Origin: Coemansia sp. RSA 487 | Taxonomy: Eukaryota > Kickxellomycota > Kickxellomycetes > Kickxellales > Kickxellaceae | Assembly: GCA_027577595.1 (NCBI GenBank) | Contig: JANBRJ010000012.1 | Location: 186,001 to 250,000, forward strand | Direction of reading: 5' to 3' | DNA length: 64,000 nt | Part shown: positions 29,836-38,588 of the stretch, piece after piece | How the letters are laid out: every line of letters begins with the position of its first letter | Position numbering within the stretch: the stretch's first letter is position 1 | Program-made: the position numbers and the translations under genes | The notes under the pieces: generated by a model | Databases searched by the model: none | Told to the model about the DNA's origin: nothing | Seen by the model: the letters and a program-made list of their open reading frames with translations, nothing else

Positions 29836-32748
29836 CTAAATATGAAGCATTGCGCCGTACATGGCCATACAGGCACCGTTGGTTTGATCCAATACCTGCT
29901 TTATCGCAACAGACCACAAAGCACGATTTCTCTTGCTGGCGCAGACTTTCCAAAAAGTCAGGATATCCCTTGCTTTCAGCAGATCTCGGTGCTTTATCAA
30001 CGACTCGATGTAGTCGCCAAATTTGGCCACATCTTCATCGAGCGGCCCATTCACAGAGCTGGAATCGATCCATCCTCTTACAAGTCTCCTCACGTCCGAT
30101 AGCTCGTGCTTTCCAAGAAGCATCGGAACCTTGTGTGGCACTTTAAGCGGGCTACAATCCCCATTCGCATTAGAAGCCAACCCATGCTTGCCACCATCTT
30201 TAGACGATCCCTTTGTGATCCCAGGCTTTGGTTTTGGTTTTGGTATTGGCTTTGGCTTTGGCTTTGACTTTACGTATTCTCTGGCCAACTCCCGACGAAT
30301 ACTTGTTGGCAAACTGTTCCACACAGCGCTATCTATCTGAGATGGCATGACATTGTCTAGCGACTTTACTTTACTGAATGCATCAAGCAGGCTTTTCTTT
30401 GGGCGACCAGCGGTTTTGTTACTTTCTGACGCAAGCAAGAGTTTGCGTGGTCTACCCCGTTTACCACCTCGCGTTGCTGGTGGCCTTCGGACCAAATCTC
30501 TGTCTGGAAGTGGAGGCTTGCCTGTAAATACAGCACCAATGTCGGTGCCTTTGCCTTTATATGCGGCTAGTAATTCGGATCTGATGGATTCTGGAAGTTC
30601 TTTCAAAATATTTACATCGATCTGTGATGCCGATGGCAGTAGTTCAGACAGGTACTGTTCGTTCTTTGTATTCACTTCTGACGCATTCTGGTTCGGCCTA
30701 GTCAACAACTCTCCAATATCGGCCGCGCCATCATTTGTATTTAGTCTTTGCACTTGGATGCCGACGCCTCGGATATCAAGCGGATCGACTGACATCTGGT
30801 GCAGGAGCCTAATGCAGAGTGGAGCAATTCTAGATGGGTCGTTTGTCATCTGGGGTATTGACGCGGATCTTGACAAGTTGTCACATATTCCATGACCCAG
30901 GAACTTGCCAGGCTTGCCTTGTCCCTCTTGCCTTCTTTTTATTTTCAGCGTTACCGAACCGCCAGTGCGACTGGCAGCGGCCATGGATCCGCATACCTCA
31001 TGTGCCATTCGACTTACAAAGTTCTCAGCCTCGTTTTGGTTGGAAAACCGAACACCCCATCCGATATCAGCACCAAATGCCTGGCGCAGCTGGTCAGATT
31101 CAAGCACACGCCTGTCGATTCCATGACTATAGTTGTACAGCGTCAACGCCGTCTTTTCGCCACATATGGATTTGAGTCGTTCCAACGACGCCTCTCTAAT
31201 ATCGAAAATGCTATTGATCCCGTTTCTACTCAGGTTTTCCTCAACAGCATAGCCGACGCCAGGAAGTCTGTTTACTGCAATATCATCCATGGTAATAAAT
31301 GTCTCGCAGTCAAGGGCAAACACCCCATCAGGCTTTGCGCTTGTGGTGGCAATGCGTGCTAGCAGAATGCTAGGTCCGATGCCTATGCTAACCACGCATT
31401 TGGTTGCCTCGAGAACTTGGCTGCGGATATCCTGTGCCAAAAGCCTTGGGTTCCCTTGGTATTGATCCTGCCGTATTGCATGTGTAACGTCAAGAAGCGC
31501 CTCGTCGACGCTTACGGCTTGCGTCTCATCTGCCAGCTGAGCTACAGTTTTGTAGAATATCCGCGAAATGCGTTTATAATCTTCAAACACATACGGAACA
31601 ACCATCAGCGACGGGCATAGCTTGACTGCCTGATCCATAAACATGCCATTCTTTACGCCAAAAGACCTTGCAGTATAATTACAAGAGGCAATTTGACTTG
31701 TGCCTGCAGTTTTCCCAAATGGGTTTACTGACAAACTAGAGTCAAAATCCTCGAGCTGCTTGTGTGAATGACAAACAGCAACTGGGCGGTCTTTCAAATG
31801 CGGGTAGGAAAGCAGGCTGGCAGAGACAAAAAAGCAGTCAAAATCCACATGCATTATTACACGTGGTGTGTTGTTGTTAGAGACATCCAACGTCTTTGGC
31901 TTTGCTTTATTACGTTTCTGCCGTAGCTGGGCAACATAGTCCTTGAGCTCTGCCTTCCACATTGATAGATGGTGGAGACGAGAGTTGGCGTAGTACCGCT
32001 GAATAAAGTCGGACTCTGTCGCTAGGTTCCTGCGCACCCATTCGCGATTCAAACCTTCTCCAAACCGGTCTACAACAAACGTAGTTACTTGTGCTGATGC
32101 CTGGCACTGTCCATGGGAGCTGGAAGCTCGAGATGTTGTATCTGCGTCCGCATCAAAAGCGCACAAATCCCCAACAGCAATTCCAACATCAGCTGGAAGG
32201 ATTGTCATATTGCTGTTGGGTCTTCTGATGGTTCCATACCTATGCCACGGCAGTTGCTTGCCAGCACTGATACTGTGCAGCACCCATTCGGGCCGCACGA
32301 CTTTGTAGTTTCTAAACTCCTTCTCCTTGGACATGGTTAGATTTGATGCGATTATGTGTGTCACCTCAGTTTTGGACAGGTAATGCAAGAACCGTCCGCC
32401 TCGCGCAAGCAGCAAGCGTTTGAGCTCATAGTGCGAAGGCTGTGTGTATCCGTTTATGTGGAACACAACACCAGCAAATACCTGGCTGTGTTGTGGTCCA
32501 TGTGCTGCTTGCTTTTCAGCCTGCTCTGCAAGCTTGCGCTTGCGTTGGTGAAAGTAGGTGTGAAAGTCGCCAAAACCAGGAGCGTTTGCACCTGGGTTTA
32601 AACTAACGGCGCGTCCCTTGTTATGCTCATCATCCTCTCTGTCTGATATTCGATTTATAGGTATGTGCTTTGTGTCTTCGGGGCCAAAGCTATACGCTTT
32701 GATGCCCGCCTGCTGTGCATTTACACCTTGGCTGTGAGTTCCAGACAT
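29836..32748 (-). CDS. REV1: DNA repair protein REV1 (Y-family polymerase)
   Basis: 970 residues from MSGTHSQGVNAQQAG. A BRCT domain lies at about 90-170 (HYELKRLLLARGGRFLHYLS, WVLHSI). The Y-family catalytic core includes MHVDFDCFFVSA with the first metal Asp residues and VSVDEALLDV with the Asp-Glu pair. Next come helix-hairpin and little-finger domains, two ubiquitin-binding motifs (ILKELPESIRSELL and WNSLPTSIRRELA), and a C-terminal domain (last ~85 residues) of the type that docks other translesion polymerases. REV1 inserts dCMP opposite abasic sites and organises translesion synthesis. A Lys-Pro repeat (PKPKPIPKPKPKPG) precedes the C-terminal domain. The upstream in-frame 40 codons are hydrophobic and not family-like, so I use the internal start. 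Confidence 0.95.
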   Translation of the reverse strand: MSGTHSQGVNAQQAGIKAYSFGPEDTKHIPINRISDREDDEHNKGRAVSLNPGANAPGFGDFHTYFHQRKRKLAEQAEKQAAHGPQHSQVFAGVVFHINGYTQPSHYELKRLLLARGGRFLHYLSKTEVTHIIASNLTMSKEKEFRNYKVVRPEWVLHSISAGKQLPWHRYGTIRRPNSNMTILPADVGIAVGDLCAFDADADTTSRASSSHGQCQASAQVTTFVVDRFGEGLNREWVRRNLATESDFIQRYYANSRLHHLSMWKAELKDYVAQLRQKRNKAKPKTLDVSNNNTPRVIMHVDFDCFFVSASLLSYPHLKDRPVAVCHSHKQLEDFDSSLSVNPFGKTAGTSQIASCNYTARSFGVKNGMFMDQAVKLCPSLMVVPYVFEDYKRISRIFYKTVAQLADETQAVSVDEALLDVTHAIRQDQYQGNPRLLAQDIRSQVLEATKCVVSIGIGPSILLARIATTSAKPDGVFALDCETFITMDDIAVNRLPGVGYAVEENLSRNGINSIFDIREASLERLKSICGEKTALTLYNYSHGIDRRVLESDQLRQAFGADIGWGVRFSNQNEAENFVSRMAHEVCGSMAAASRTGGSVTLKIKRRQEGQGKPGKFLGHGICDNLSRSASIPQMTNDPSRIAPLCIRLLHQMSVDPLDIRGVGIQVQRLNTNDGAADIGELLTRPNQNASEVNTKNEQYLSELLPSASQIDVNILKELPESIRSELLAAYKGKGTDIGAVFTGKPPLPDRDLVRRPPATRGGKRGRPRKLLLASESNKTAGRPKKSLLDAFSKVKSLDNVMPSQIDSAVWNSLPTSIRRELAREYVKSKPKPKPIPKPKPKPGITKGSSKDGGKHGLASNANGDCSPLKVPHKVPMLLGKHELSDVRRLVRGWIDSSSVNGPLDEDVAKFGDYIESLIKHRDLLKARDILTFWKVCASKRNRALWSVAIKQVLDQTNGACMAMYGAMLHI

Positions 32749-32889
32749 TAAATAACAACTATGCTGGAAAAATATATCCTTAATTCTATAAATACAAAGT
32801 AAAAAAAAAACAAGCAAAAGCAAATTGGGACAAAAAGAAATGGCTGCGCAATTTGTGCTTTTCGCCAACTGGTTTGTTTATTTTTGTTT

Positions 32890-33948
32890 TTACAATGATC
32901 GAACAAGTGACGAAAAATGGTCCCATTGGACCTGCGCTTCTGATAGTTGCTTTGTCAAATCTTCCAGTGCATTGGAAGACTGTTCACATCTTTCCTTGGC
33001 CGCTTTCAAATGGTCTTCTTCAAGCGCTAGCTGGTCTTTCTCTTGCTCGAGTAAAAATGTCAAATGCGATCCGTCGTGTTTGTAGTTCCCAGTGTCCTTC
33101 GGCAATGACACAGCATGAGCATGCTTGCTGCCACTACCGTGTGCAATTGATGCAACTCCAGCATTGCGTAGCTGCTCGTTCTCCCAATCGCTGGGCTCAT
33201 CTTCGTCCTGCGCATGTTCAATGGACTCCTCCTTGGCCATACGCAAATTCCTGTTAAACTCGGCGCGGTCGTTCTTATCAACTATCACAGTATCCATTTC
33301 ATCTTCACCTTCCACCGTGCCATCATCAAGCAGCTCCTGGTTTGTCGTGCTGCGGATCCTAGAGTTTGCCATATCATCGTTCAGTGCAATAAAGTCATCG
33401 CTTTCGCGGATATCGGCCATGTCTTCATTGTTCTCAGCATCGTCACCAACCATCCTCTGCTCTGCTTGCCTTTGTCTCCGCAGCTTCTTTGCCATATATA
33501 TGTCCTGAGCATTCGGAATCCCTTCAGACGCAAATGGATATACCGACTCTTCCTGGTTGATGTTGGGCTGCTCCCCCAAATCAACATCCATGGGGGCCAT
33601 GTCATCTGGGCGTACGGAGCCTCTTTTTAACGCATAAAGCTCCTCGTATGAATATGTCCTCACTGCATTCTCGTCCCCAGTAACATTATCACCAACGAAT
33701 TCTTTAATTTGTAGGTTGGTGCGATTCTTTTTTGTATTTTTCAGCGGCACATCCTCTTCGTTGCCGCCAAAGCTTGGTACTGTACCTGAGCTAGCACCAA
33801 GCGTGCGTGATTCTTGGCGAGGTGTGGATTTTGAATTTCTTTTAACTACATCAGTTGGCGCATCGTCGTTCTCCATGCCGCTTTCTGTCGCACTATCGTC
33901 TCGCTTGCGTATATTCCGCTTTGCCTTTGACTTTTTAAACCCAAACAT
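32890..33948 (-). CDS. NTR2: NTR2/GCFC-like spliceosome disassembly factor
   Basis: 352 residues. A basic N-terminus (MFGFKKSKAKRNIRKRD) is followed by acidic low complexity, then the family block TYSYEELYALKRGSVRP and IPNAQDIYMAKKLRRQRQ. After that come an acidic DFIAL region and a WENEQLRNAGV motif. These match the Ntr2 family and the N-terminal part of PAXBP1/GCFC proteins. It ends in a coiled coil (about residues 300-350) with no GCFC domain, as expected for Ntr2. Ntr2 works with Ntr1 and the helicase Prp43 to release intron-lariat spliceosomes. I cannot fully exclude a PAXBP1 relative that has lost its C-terminal half. Confidence 0.75.
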   Translation of the reverse strand: MFGFKKSKAKRNIRKRDDSATESGMENDDAPTDVVKRNSKSTPRQESRTLGASSGTVPSFGGNEEDVPLKNTKKNRTNLQIKEFVGDNVTGDENAVRTYSYEELYALKRGSVRPDDMAPMDVDLGEQPNINQEESVYPFASEGIPNAQDIYMAKKLRRQRQAEQRMVGDDAENNEDMADIRESDDFIALNDDMANSRIRSTTNQELLDDGTVEGEDEMDTVIVDKNDRAEFNRNLRMAKEESIEHAQDEDEPSDWENEQLRNAGVASIAHGSGSKHAHAVSLPKDTGNYKHDGSHLTFLLEQEKDQLALEEDHLKAAKERCEQSSNALEDLTKQLSEAQVQWDHFSSLVRSL

Positions 33949-34149
33949 TATATTTATTCAAAATGTGCACTCCTCTGGTGTTTTCTATATAGAATAATGC
34001 AGCAGTATCTTGAAACGAAAAAGATGACAATGACAGTGCTGAATTTTTTTTACATAAAACATGTATTTTCTATTTTTGGTATTATACTACAACAAAAGCA
34101 CGGAAAATATATGGGGATAAAATGTGATGTTGTTCTATTTAAAATTTCT

Positions 34150-34310
34150 CCGAGTATACAGTGTTTTGCAAAACTAGTTGCGTTGAATAAGAAGGGATAT
34201 GTATACACGTCGAATATTGAAAGGTTTGCGGTGGCAATAGTGCATTTTGCGTTCCAAGGAAAAGTCGTTTGCGCAGGCGTAGCATGTGTCAGTGCAAAAC
34301 AGGAAAACAC
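34150..34310 (+). pseudogene. Inverted partial copy of the Fanzor-like remnant
   Basis: This plus-strand stretch is a diverged inverted repeat of 34970-35115. Both share CAAAACTA-TTGCGT near one end and GCATTTTGCGTTCCAAG in the middle, and their translations agree (FAKLVALN and RFAVAIVHFAFQ against FAKLIASN and RFVVAIAHFAFQ). The plus copy has about 24 extra bases in between. It carries only the middle segment of the reading frame. A decayed duplicate is the simplest reading. Confidence 0.55.
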
Positions 34311-34469
34311 GCAGGAGAACACAAATGATTAGTACCATTGTCAAAAAGCAGTTACAGATGCTTATCTCTTCAGCTCTCATTCGAATACCCACCTGCAAAA
34401 GGGACTGCATCCTATCCTAGAACCAGAATTTGCCGCGGCTATAACCTTGACTGAATGTTGTGGCGGTTG

Positions 34470-34808
34470 TTATTTGTTTGTCCTTGCTGTCTTCTTTGCT
34501 ACTGTCGTCTTCCTTTTCTTCTTGGGTTGCTGTTCATTGGTGGTAGCAACAGCTGCATGCTGATTGCAACAGAAGCGCTCTGGGATCTCACCATGATCGC
34601 GAAGGCCACGGAAAATATGCCTGAAACTGAGAACGGCGGCGAGATTTCGGTTGTACATGCGTGAACAAGGAGCCAAAGCACTATCCACTTCCACGGGCCC
34701 ATACACAGTTCGTTGGGCGCACTCAAGGAGACCGTAGCAGAGCACTTCTTTCATCTTCTTACGTTGGTAGGGGCGGGGTTGTGCACTTTCAGGGACCTCT
34801 TGAGAGTG
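34470..34808 (-). pseudogene. C-terminal remnant of a Fanzor/TnpB-like nuclease
   Basis: 112 codons read from a possible acceptor (CACTAG) to a stop. It contains PRPYQRKKMKEVLCYGLLEC, then a stretch ending in CSRMYNRNLAAVLSFRHI and FRGLRDHGEIPERF, with a basic tail PKKKRKTTVAKK. A Cys-rich segment followed by [W/Y]NR[D]xAAxLN and a G-x-x-P-x-RF ending is the layout of the zinc ribbon and third RuvC motif in eukaryotic TnpB relatives (Fanzor). The expected catalytic Asp of the NRD motif is Asn here, so the nuclease would be inactive. It is a plain transposon-derived gene, not a viral element. Family assignment is from memory of the motif, without a profile search. Confidence 0.5.
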
Positions 34809-34860
34809 CTAGTGAAGCAGTTGGATTCTTATTCAAGGTAAGTGGTATTTCTTCAGATTG

Positions 34861-35130
34861 TTAGGTTTTATTAGAATCAGTGCTAACTAATCGCACTGAA
34901 AGCACAAACAGAGACTGAGAAGCCAATCCATTGTAGTATGAAATAATAGGAATGTAGCGAGCGACTTTCTCTGTAAAGCTCAGTTTGTACTTCTTGCTTC
35001 CAAGTGCAAACATAAGGTCAGCCGACGCAAACGACTTTTCTTGGAACGCAAAATGCGCTATCGCCACCACAAACCTTTGACTATTCGACGCAATTAGTTT
35101 TGCAAAATACAGTATGTTTAGGATACGTAC
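34861..35130 (-). pseudogene. Middle segment of the same Fanzor-like remnant
   Basis: Ninety open codons upstream of, and on the same strand as, the C-terminal fragment: SQRFVVAIAHFAFQEKS, then KLSFTEKVARYIPIISYYNG and LASQSLFVLS. In TnpB/Fanzor proteins this place has a beta-strand of the type VVAIGDA, then K-x-L-x-x-x-V-P-V-V-x-x-DE-x-TSQ-C-x-x-C, which holds the RuvC-II Glu and the first zinc Cys pair. The spacing fits, but the Glu and the cysteines are missing. A stop separates it from 34808, and the spliceable signals between are poor, so I regard it as decayed. Confidence 0.45.
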
Positions 35131-35217
35131 TCACAGCTCAATGAATATGATGCTCAAAGTACATGAGTACAATAAAATACATTATCTCTTATTTGTTAGA
35201 AAAGAGGCGGGTGCTAC

Positions 35218-36921
35218 TTATGAAAAAAGATTCATTAACCTTCCTGCATGTTCGTCGTATAACCCGCTAGCAATGATGCCATTTGCTTCAGATCGATGTG
35301 ATTCTGCTTCTTCGCATGATATTAATATGTGAGCAAGGCTGGGGCACAAAATAGCAAGTGCTATTGCTGAAATCGCCAAAGACTCTATTCGGCTTACACA
35401 TTCATCTGTAATATCCCAATACTTGAAACAACGGCTTAATGGATAATTCTCTGTATGGAGACGGTCTGTTATAGTTTTGCACGATTGGCTGCCAAGTTCC
35501 AGGTCCAGTCTGCGACATCCACACGTTAAATCCGTTATTTGCGGCAGGCGCTTTAGAAGCTCGATTACCTGCAGCAAGCTTAGTGCGGTTCTCCTCAACA
35601 TAAGAACCTTGATATTTCCAGCATACGAACTTGCAGAGACAATGCTCATAATATTCTGATATGAATACGAAATACGTGTCACAAAAGCCTGTGTTGCTGA
35701 TGAGACAAGTCTACCTGTAAAGCAAGAGAGTAAATCGTAGGTTGCTGACTCCGAGATTCTTGCATTAAATGTATTTGTAATAATACAACAAAGCTTCGAA
35801 TGATTTCCATTTGAGAACACGCTCGCTCCTTGTAACATGCTTACAAATTCAGTATCAAGACGGATGTTTAGATACTCAAGTTTGTCAGCATTTCCTCTAA
35901 ACAACGTGTCGTCCTCGTACGCACGGCGCCCAGCCCATCTCAGATAACGCAGTTCTGGAAATGGTGTTATGGATTTATCCACTCGAACTTTTCTCATGCT
36001 ATCAAAGCTCCAAGCCTCACTAAAGTCAAGTTTTCTCAGTCTAGGATAAACTATTGCTTTGCTATCATCGCCGTAAACAAGCGTCCTGATGGATTCCATA
36101 GGAAAATGCTGTATCGTTAAACTCTCCAACGTACACGCTGATCTTTGGATGATGAATGGGAGAAAGTTGATGTCGTAGAAGCAGTCATACTCCAGGCTCG
36201 TGAGCCCTGGACTGTTTTGTAAGTACTGATCATTTGGAACTAAGCACACAGAGCTTGCCGATGCATTCAACTTCTTCACTTTCTCGAAGATCGTTAGGAA
36301 AAGCCTGTTTGCATCTTGATTTATAGACTTTACCAGTTCAAAATCGCTTACAAGGCTACGGAATATGTGTTCAATGCGCGCTTCTTGAAGTCTGGGCAAT
36401 GCCGTTAGTAAGCGCTGTGCGACCCAGTCAAACACCTCGCTTTCAATAGCAATGCCGTTAATGATGGGCTGGTCAAATTTGCCTTCAATGCAAATAGACA
36501 AAGAGCGTGCTGAGGGAAATATAGCTTTCTCAGGCCAAACCATTTGAAACGCGTGATGCTGTTCGACAGATGGGCGCTTTTTAATTTTAAATAATACAAT
36601 GCTGACCCTTTTAACGTAGCGATAATTAACATGGCGATTACGTTCAACGCTTCGCCTAAGACTGCGTGGCAACTGGGTGAACGAAAATGTCTTTTTTGTT
36701 GCTCTCGCCGATACTTCCAGCCTGACTTTACTGCAAAAATATCGAAGTGCAAGCATTCTCCAAGAATAGCTGACGCCGTGTAGCACAAGCCAGGCATCTT
36801 TGTGCTTGGCCATATAAATAAAGTCAGAATCATTTGGCATGTCATCTTTGTATGTGTAGAATCTAGCAATATTCTCGGCGATATGCAGTGGCAGTCTCTG
36901 GAAAGTGGATGGAGCGGACAT
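35218..36921 (-). CDS. F-box-like / LRR-type protein
   Basis: 567 residues, single exon. The N-terminus FQRLPLHIAENIARFYTYKD followed by WLVLHGVSYSWRMLALRYFC is an F-box-like helix set. The rest is a string of Leu-rich segments (LRKLDFSEAWSF, LRYLRWAGRRA, ITDLTCGCRRLDLEL) as in divergent LRR solenoids. F-box proteins recruit targets to SCF ubiquitin ligases; the substrate cannot be told from sequence. I associate such proteins with an expanded, fast-evolving family in Kickxellales, but that is from memory. It lies next to the Fanzor-like debris, so this may be a rearranging spot. Codon use is more AT-rich than in the neighbouring housekeeping genes. Confidence 0.65.
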   Translation of the reverse strand: MSAPSTFQRLPLHIAENIARFYTYKDDMPNDSDFIYMAKHKDAWLVLHGVSYSWRMLALRYFCSKVRLEVSARATKKTFSFTQLPRSLRRSVERNRHVNYRYVKRVSIVLFKIKKRPSVEQHHAFQMVWPEKAIFPSARSLSICIEGKFDQPIINGIAIESEVFDWVAQRLLTALPRLQEARIEHIFRSLVSDFELVKSINQDANRLFLTIFEKVKKLNASASSVCLVPNDQYLQNSPGLTSLEYDCFYDINFLPFIIQRSACTLESLTIQHFPMESIRTLVYGDDSKAIVYPRLRKLDFSEAWSFDSMRKVRVDKSITPFPELRYLRWAGRRAYEDDTLFRGNADKLEYLNIRLDTEFVSMLQGASVFSNGNHSKLCCIITNTFNARISESATYDLLSCFTGRLVSSATQAFVTRISYSYQNIMSIVSASSYAGNIKVLMLRRTALSLLQVIELLKRLPQITDLTCGCRRLDLELGSQSCKTITDRLHTENYPLSRCFKYWDITDECVSRIESLAISAIALAILCPSLAHILISCEEAESHRSEANGIIASGLYDEHAGRLMNLFS

Positions 36922-37475
36922 GGTTCAAAAAGAAAAGCTGAAAAGGCATTTAGTGAAAGTGTAAATAAGTGATAGAGCCGAAAAGAAAACAAAGTTTGGG
37001 AAGGAAAATCGGCGCAAGATGACAAAGCCCAAATAAACGCAGTTCAGGTGAAGTCCAATATGGACGCCAAGAAATTGAGGATTGGCAAATGTATAATTTT
37101 TCTTTGATACTTGATCTTGCAGCATTATACACTGTTTACTGTTTGAAATGCACATCCAACTCCAACAGATGCAACCCATGAAGAAAATATTGTTTTTTTT
37201 AAAAGGTTGTTTATTTTTTTAGTTTGTGGTATGTGCCTGATGAAACCACCTTTCTCCGCTGCCAAACTTTAACTGTGGTGCTTTCCAATATGTCTAGCAG
37301 TAACACGCAATTATATTCTGCAAGTAGATGCAGTTCATATATCCATTAGCACAACTTTATTTAGTTTCTATTCAATAGAAAGCCGTCCCTGATAACGGCC
37401 TTTATGCTTTTACTTGTGCAAATAATCTTTGTACTTTTATATGGTACAATTTTGGATTTAAAATTATTTTCACAA
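36922..37475. other. Divergent intergenic region, F-box-like gene / SDR
   Basis: About 550 nt, strongly AT-rich with T and A runs near 37190-37220. It includes the 24 in-frame codons upstream of the SDR start. No other gene-like frame. Confidence 0.5.
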
Positions 37476-38405
37476 ATGTCAACACAAGAATATATTGAAA
37501 AGTATAGGGCACAAATCCAAGACAAGGTGGCCATTGTGACTGGTGCAGCTAGTGGCCTAGGCAAGCGACTGAGCGAGCAGCTTGTTAACCTTGGGGCAAA
37601 AGTACTTCTTGTAGACATCAGCGAGGACGTAAGGGCAGTGTCTGCACAAATAAACAGCAACCACGGCGATAACACAACAGAATGGATGCTCTGCGATCTT
37701 GCAAACATCCAAACAATTCAAACCTATTTTGATAAAGCCATCACTGTCTTTGGACATGTAGATATAGTTGTCAATAATGCAGGAATCGCAAATTCGCGGT
37801 CTTTATTCAGACAGCAGGATTACAGTGAGCTGGACAAAATACTGGCAGTCAATCTCCGCGCTCCAATGGAGGCTACCAGAATCGCAGTCAGATACTTCAA
37901 AAACACTGGAAGACCAGGTGTTGTTCTAAACACTGCATCAGTTGGTGGAATGATCCCGATTTCCATGATGGAAAGCTACGGAACCACGAAGGCGGCACTG
38001 ATTTTCTTCACCACGACATGCAAAAATCTGGCTCCTTTGGTTCGTGTTAATGCTGTTGCGCCGTATTTTACCGACACGCCTCTAGTTCAGAACAACAGGC
38101 TGGTAAACTCATTCCCGTTGGTCAAGCAATTGGGGCTAATGAAGCCAGACAAGGTCGTCAGGGCAATGCTCAAGGCTATATGTGACGAATCGCTTGCGGG
38201 AGACACGCTGATGGTGTCAATGGGCACTGGTACACGCAAAGTGGATTTTTACAAGGAACAGGCAGGACATGTCACGTCGTTCATTGTTGGGGGCACGATT
38301 AACAGATACTCGGCTTTGGTTGGCACATTTTTCTTGACCGTTTTTGACGCAGTCATCGGCTTTCTGAGAAGCCCACCACCTCATAGTGAGTGTACTAACA
38401 GATGA
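37476..38405 (+). CDS. Short-chain dehydrogenase/reductase
   Basis: 309 residues from MSTQEYIEKYRAQ. It has a classical SDR Rossmann fold: TGAASGLGKR cofactor loop at about 22, VLLVDIS with the Asp that favours NAD(H), NNAG near residue 105, catalytic Ser in NTASVGGM, and YGTTK with the catalytic Tyr and Lys. The fold is closest to 15-hydroxyprostaglandin-dehydrogenase-like SDRs, but the substrate is unknown. A hydrophobic stretch near the C-terminus (YSALVGTFFLTVFDAVIGFL) may associate with a membrane. The frame is open 24 codons upstream with a hydrophobic leader MLLLVQIIFVLLYGTI that would act as a signal anchor if used. The gene converges on the phosphodiesterase gene. Confidence 0.82.
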   Translation: MSTQEYIEKYRAQIQDKVAIVTGAASGLGKRLSEQLVNLGAKVLLVDISEDVRAVSAQINSNHGDNTTEWMLCDLANIQTIQTYFDKAITVFGHVDIVVNNAGIANSRSLFRQQDYSELDKILAVNLRAPMEATRIAVRYFKNTGRPGVVLNTASVGGMIPISMMESYGTTKAALIFFTTTCKNLAPLVRVNAVAPYFTDTPLVQNNRLVNSFPLVKQLGLMKPDKVVRAMLKAICDESLAGDTLMVSMGTGTRKVDFYKEQAGHVTSFIVGGTINRYSALVGTFFLTVFDAVIGFLRSPPPHSECTNR

Positions 38406-38480
38406 TAATGGCTCTATTTGAGTATCTACATAAAGCAAAAGATGCTTTTCAATAAAAATAAAAAACTTTAAATGTAAACA

Positions 38481-38514
38481 ATAGTAATAATGATAATGAT
38501 GATAATAATAATAA
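38481..38514 (+). repeat. TAA/TGA-type imperfect microsatellite
   Basis: A run of ATA, ATG and TAA triplets between the convergent SDR and phosphodiesterase genes. Confidence 0.85.
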
Positions 38515-38588
38515 CGGGATATCGCGACAATGTCAAGCTGGTCGTTGCATTTTCAGTCACGTCAATAGGGCGGTGGTTGCTGCAATTT

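Noticed and set aside
30185-30275. GGTTTTGG-like repeats that resemble telomeric or minisatellite DNA
   Set aside because: They encode the Lys-Pro repeat of REV1 on the other strand.
34470-34808. Reading the Cys-rich fragment as a viral or retroelement zinc knuckle
   Set aside because: The NR-x-AA-x-L block and the closing RF motif fit TnpB/Fanzor proteins; no reverse transcriptase, integrase or LTR is present.
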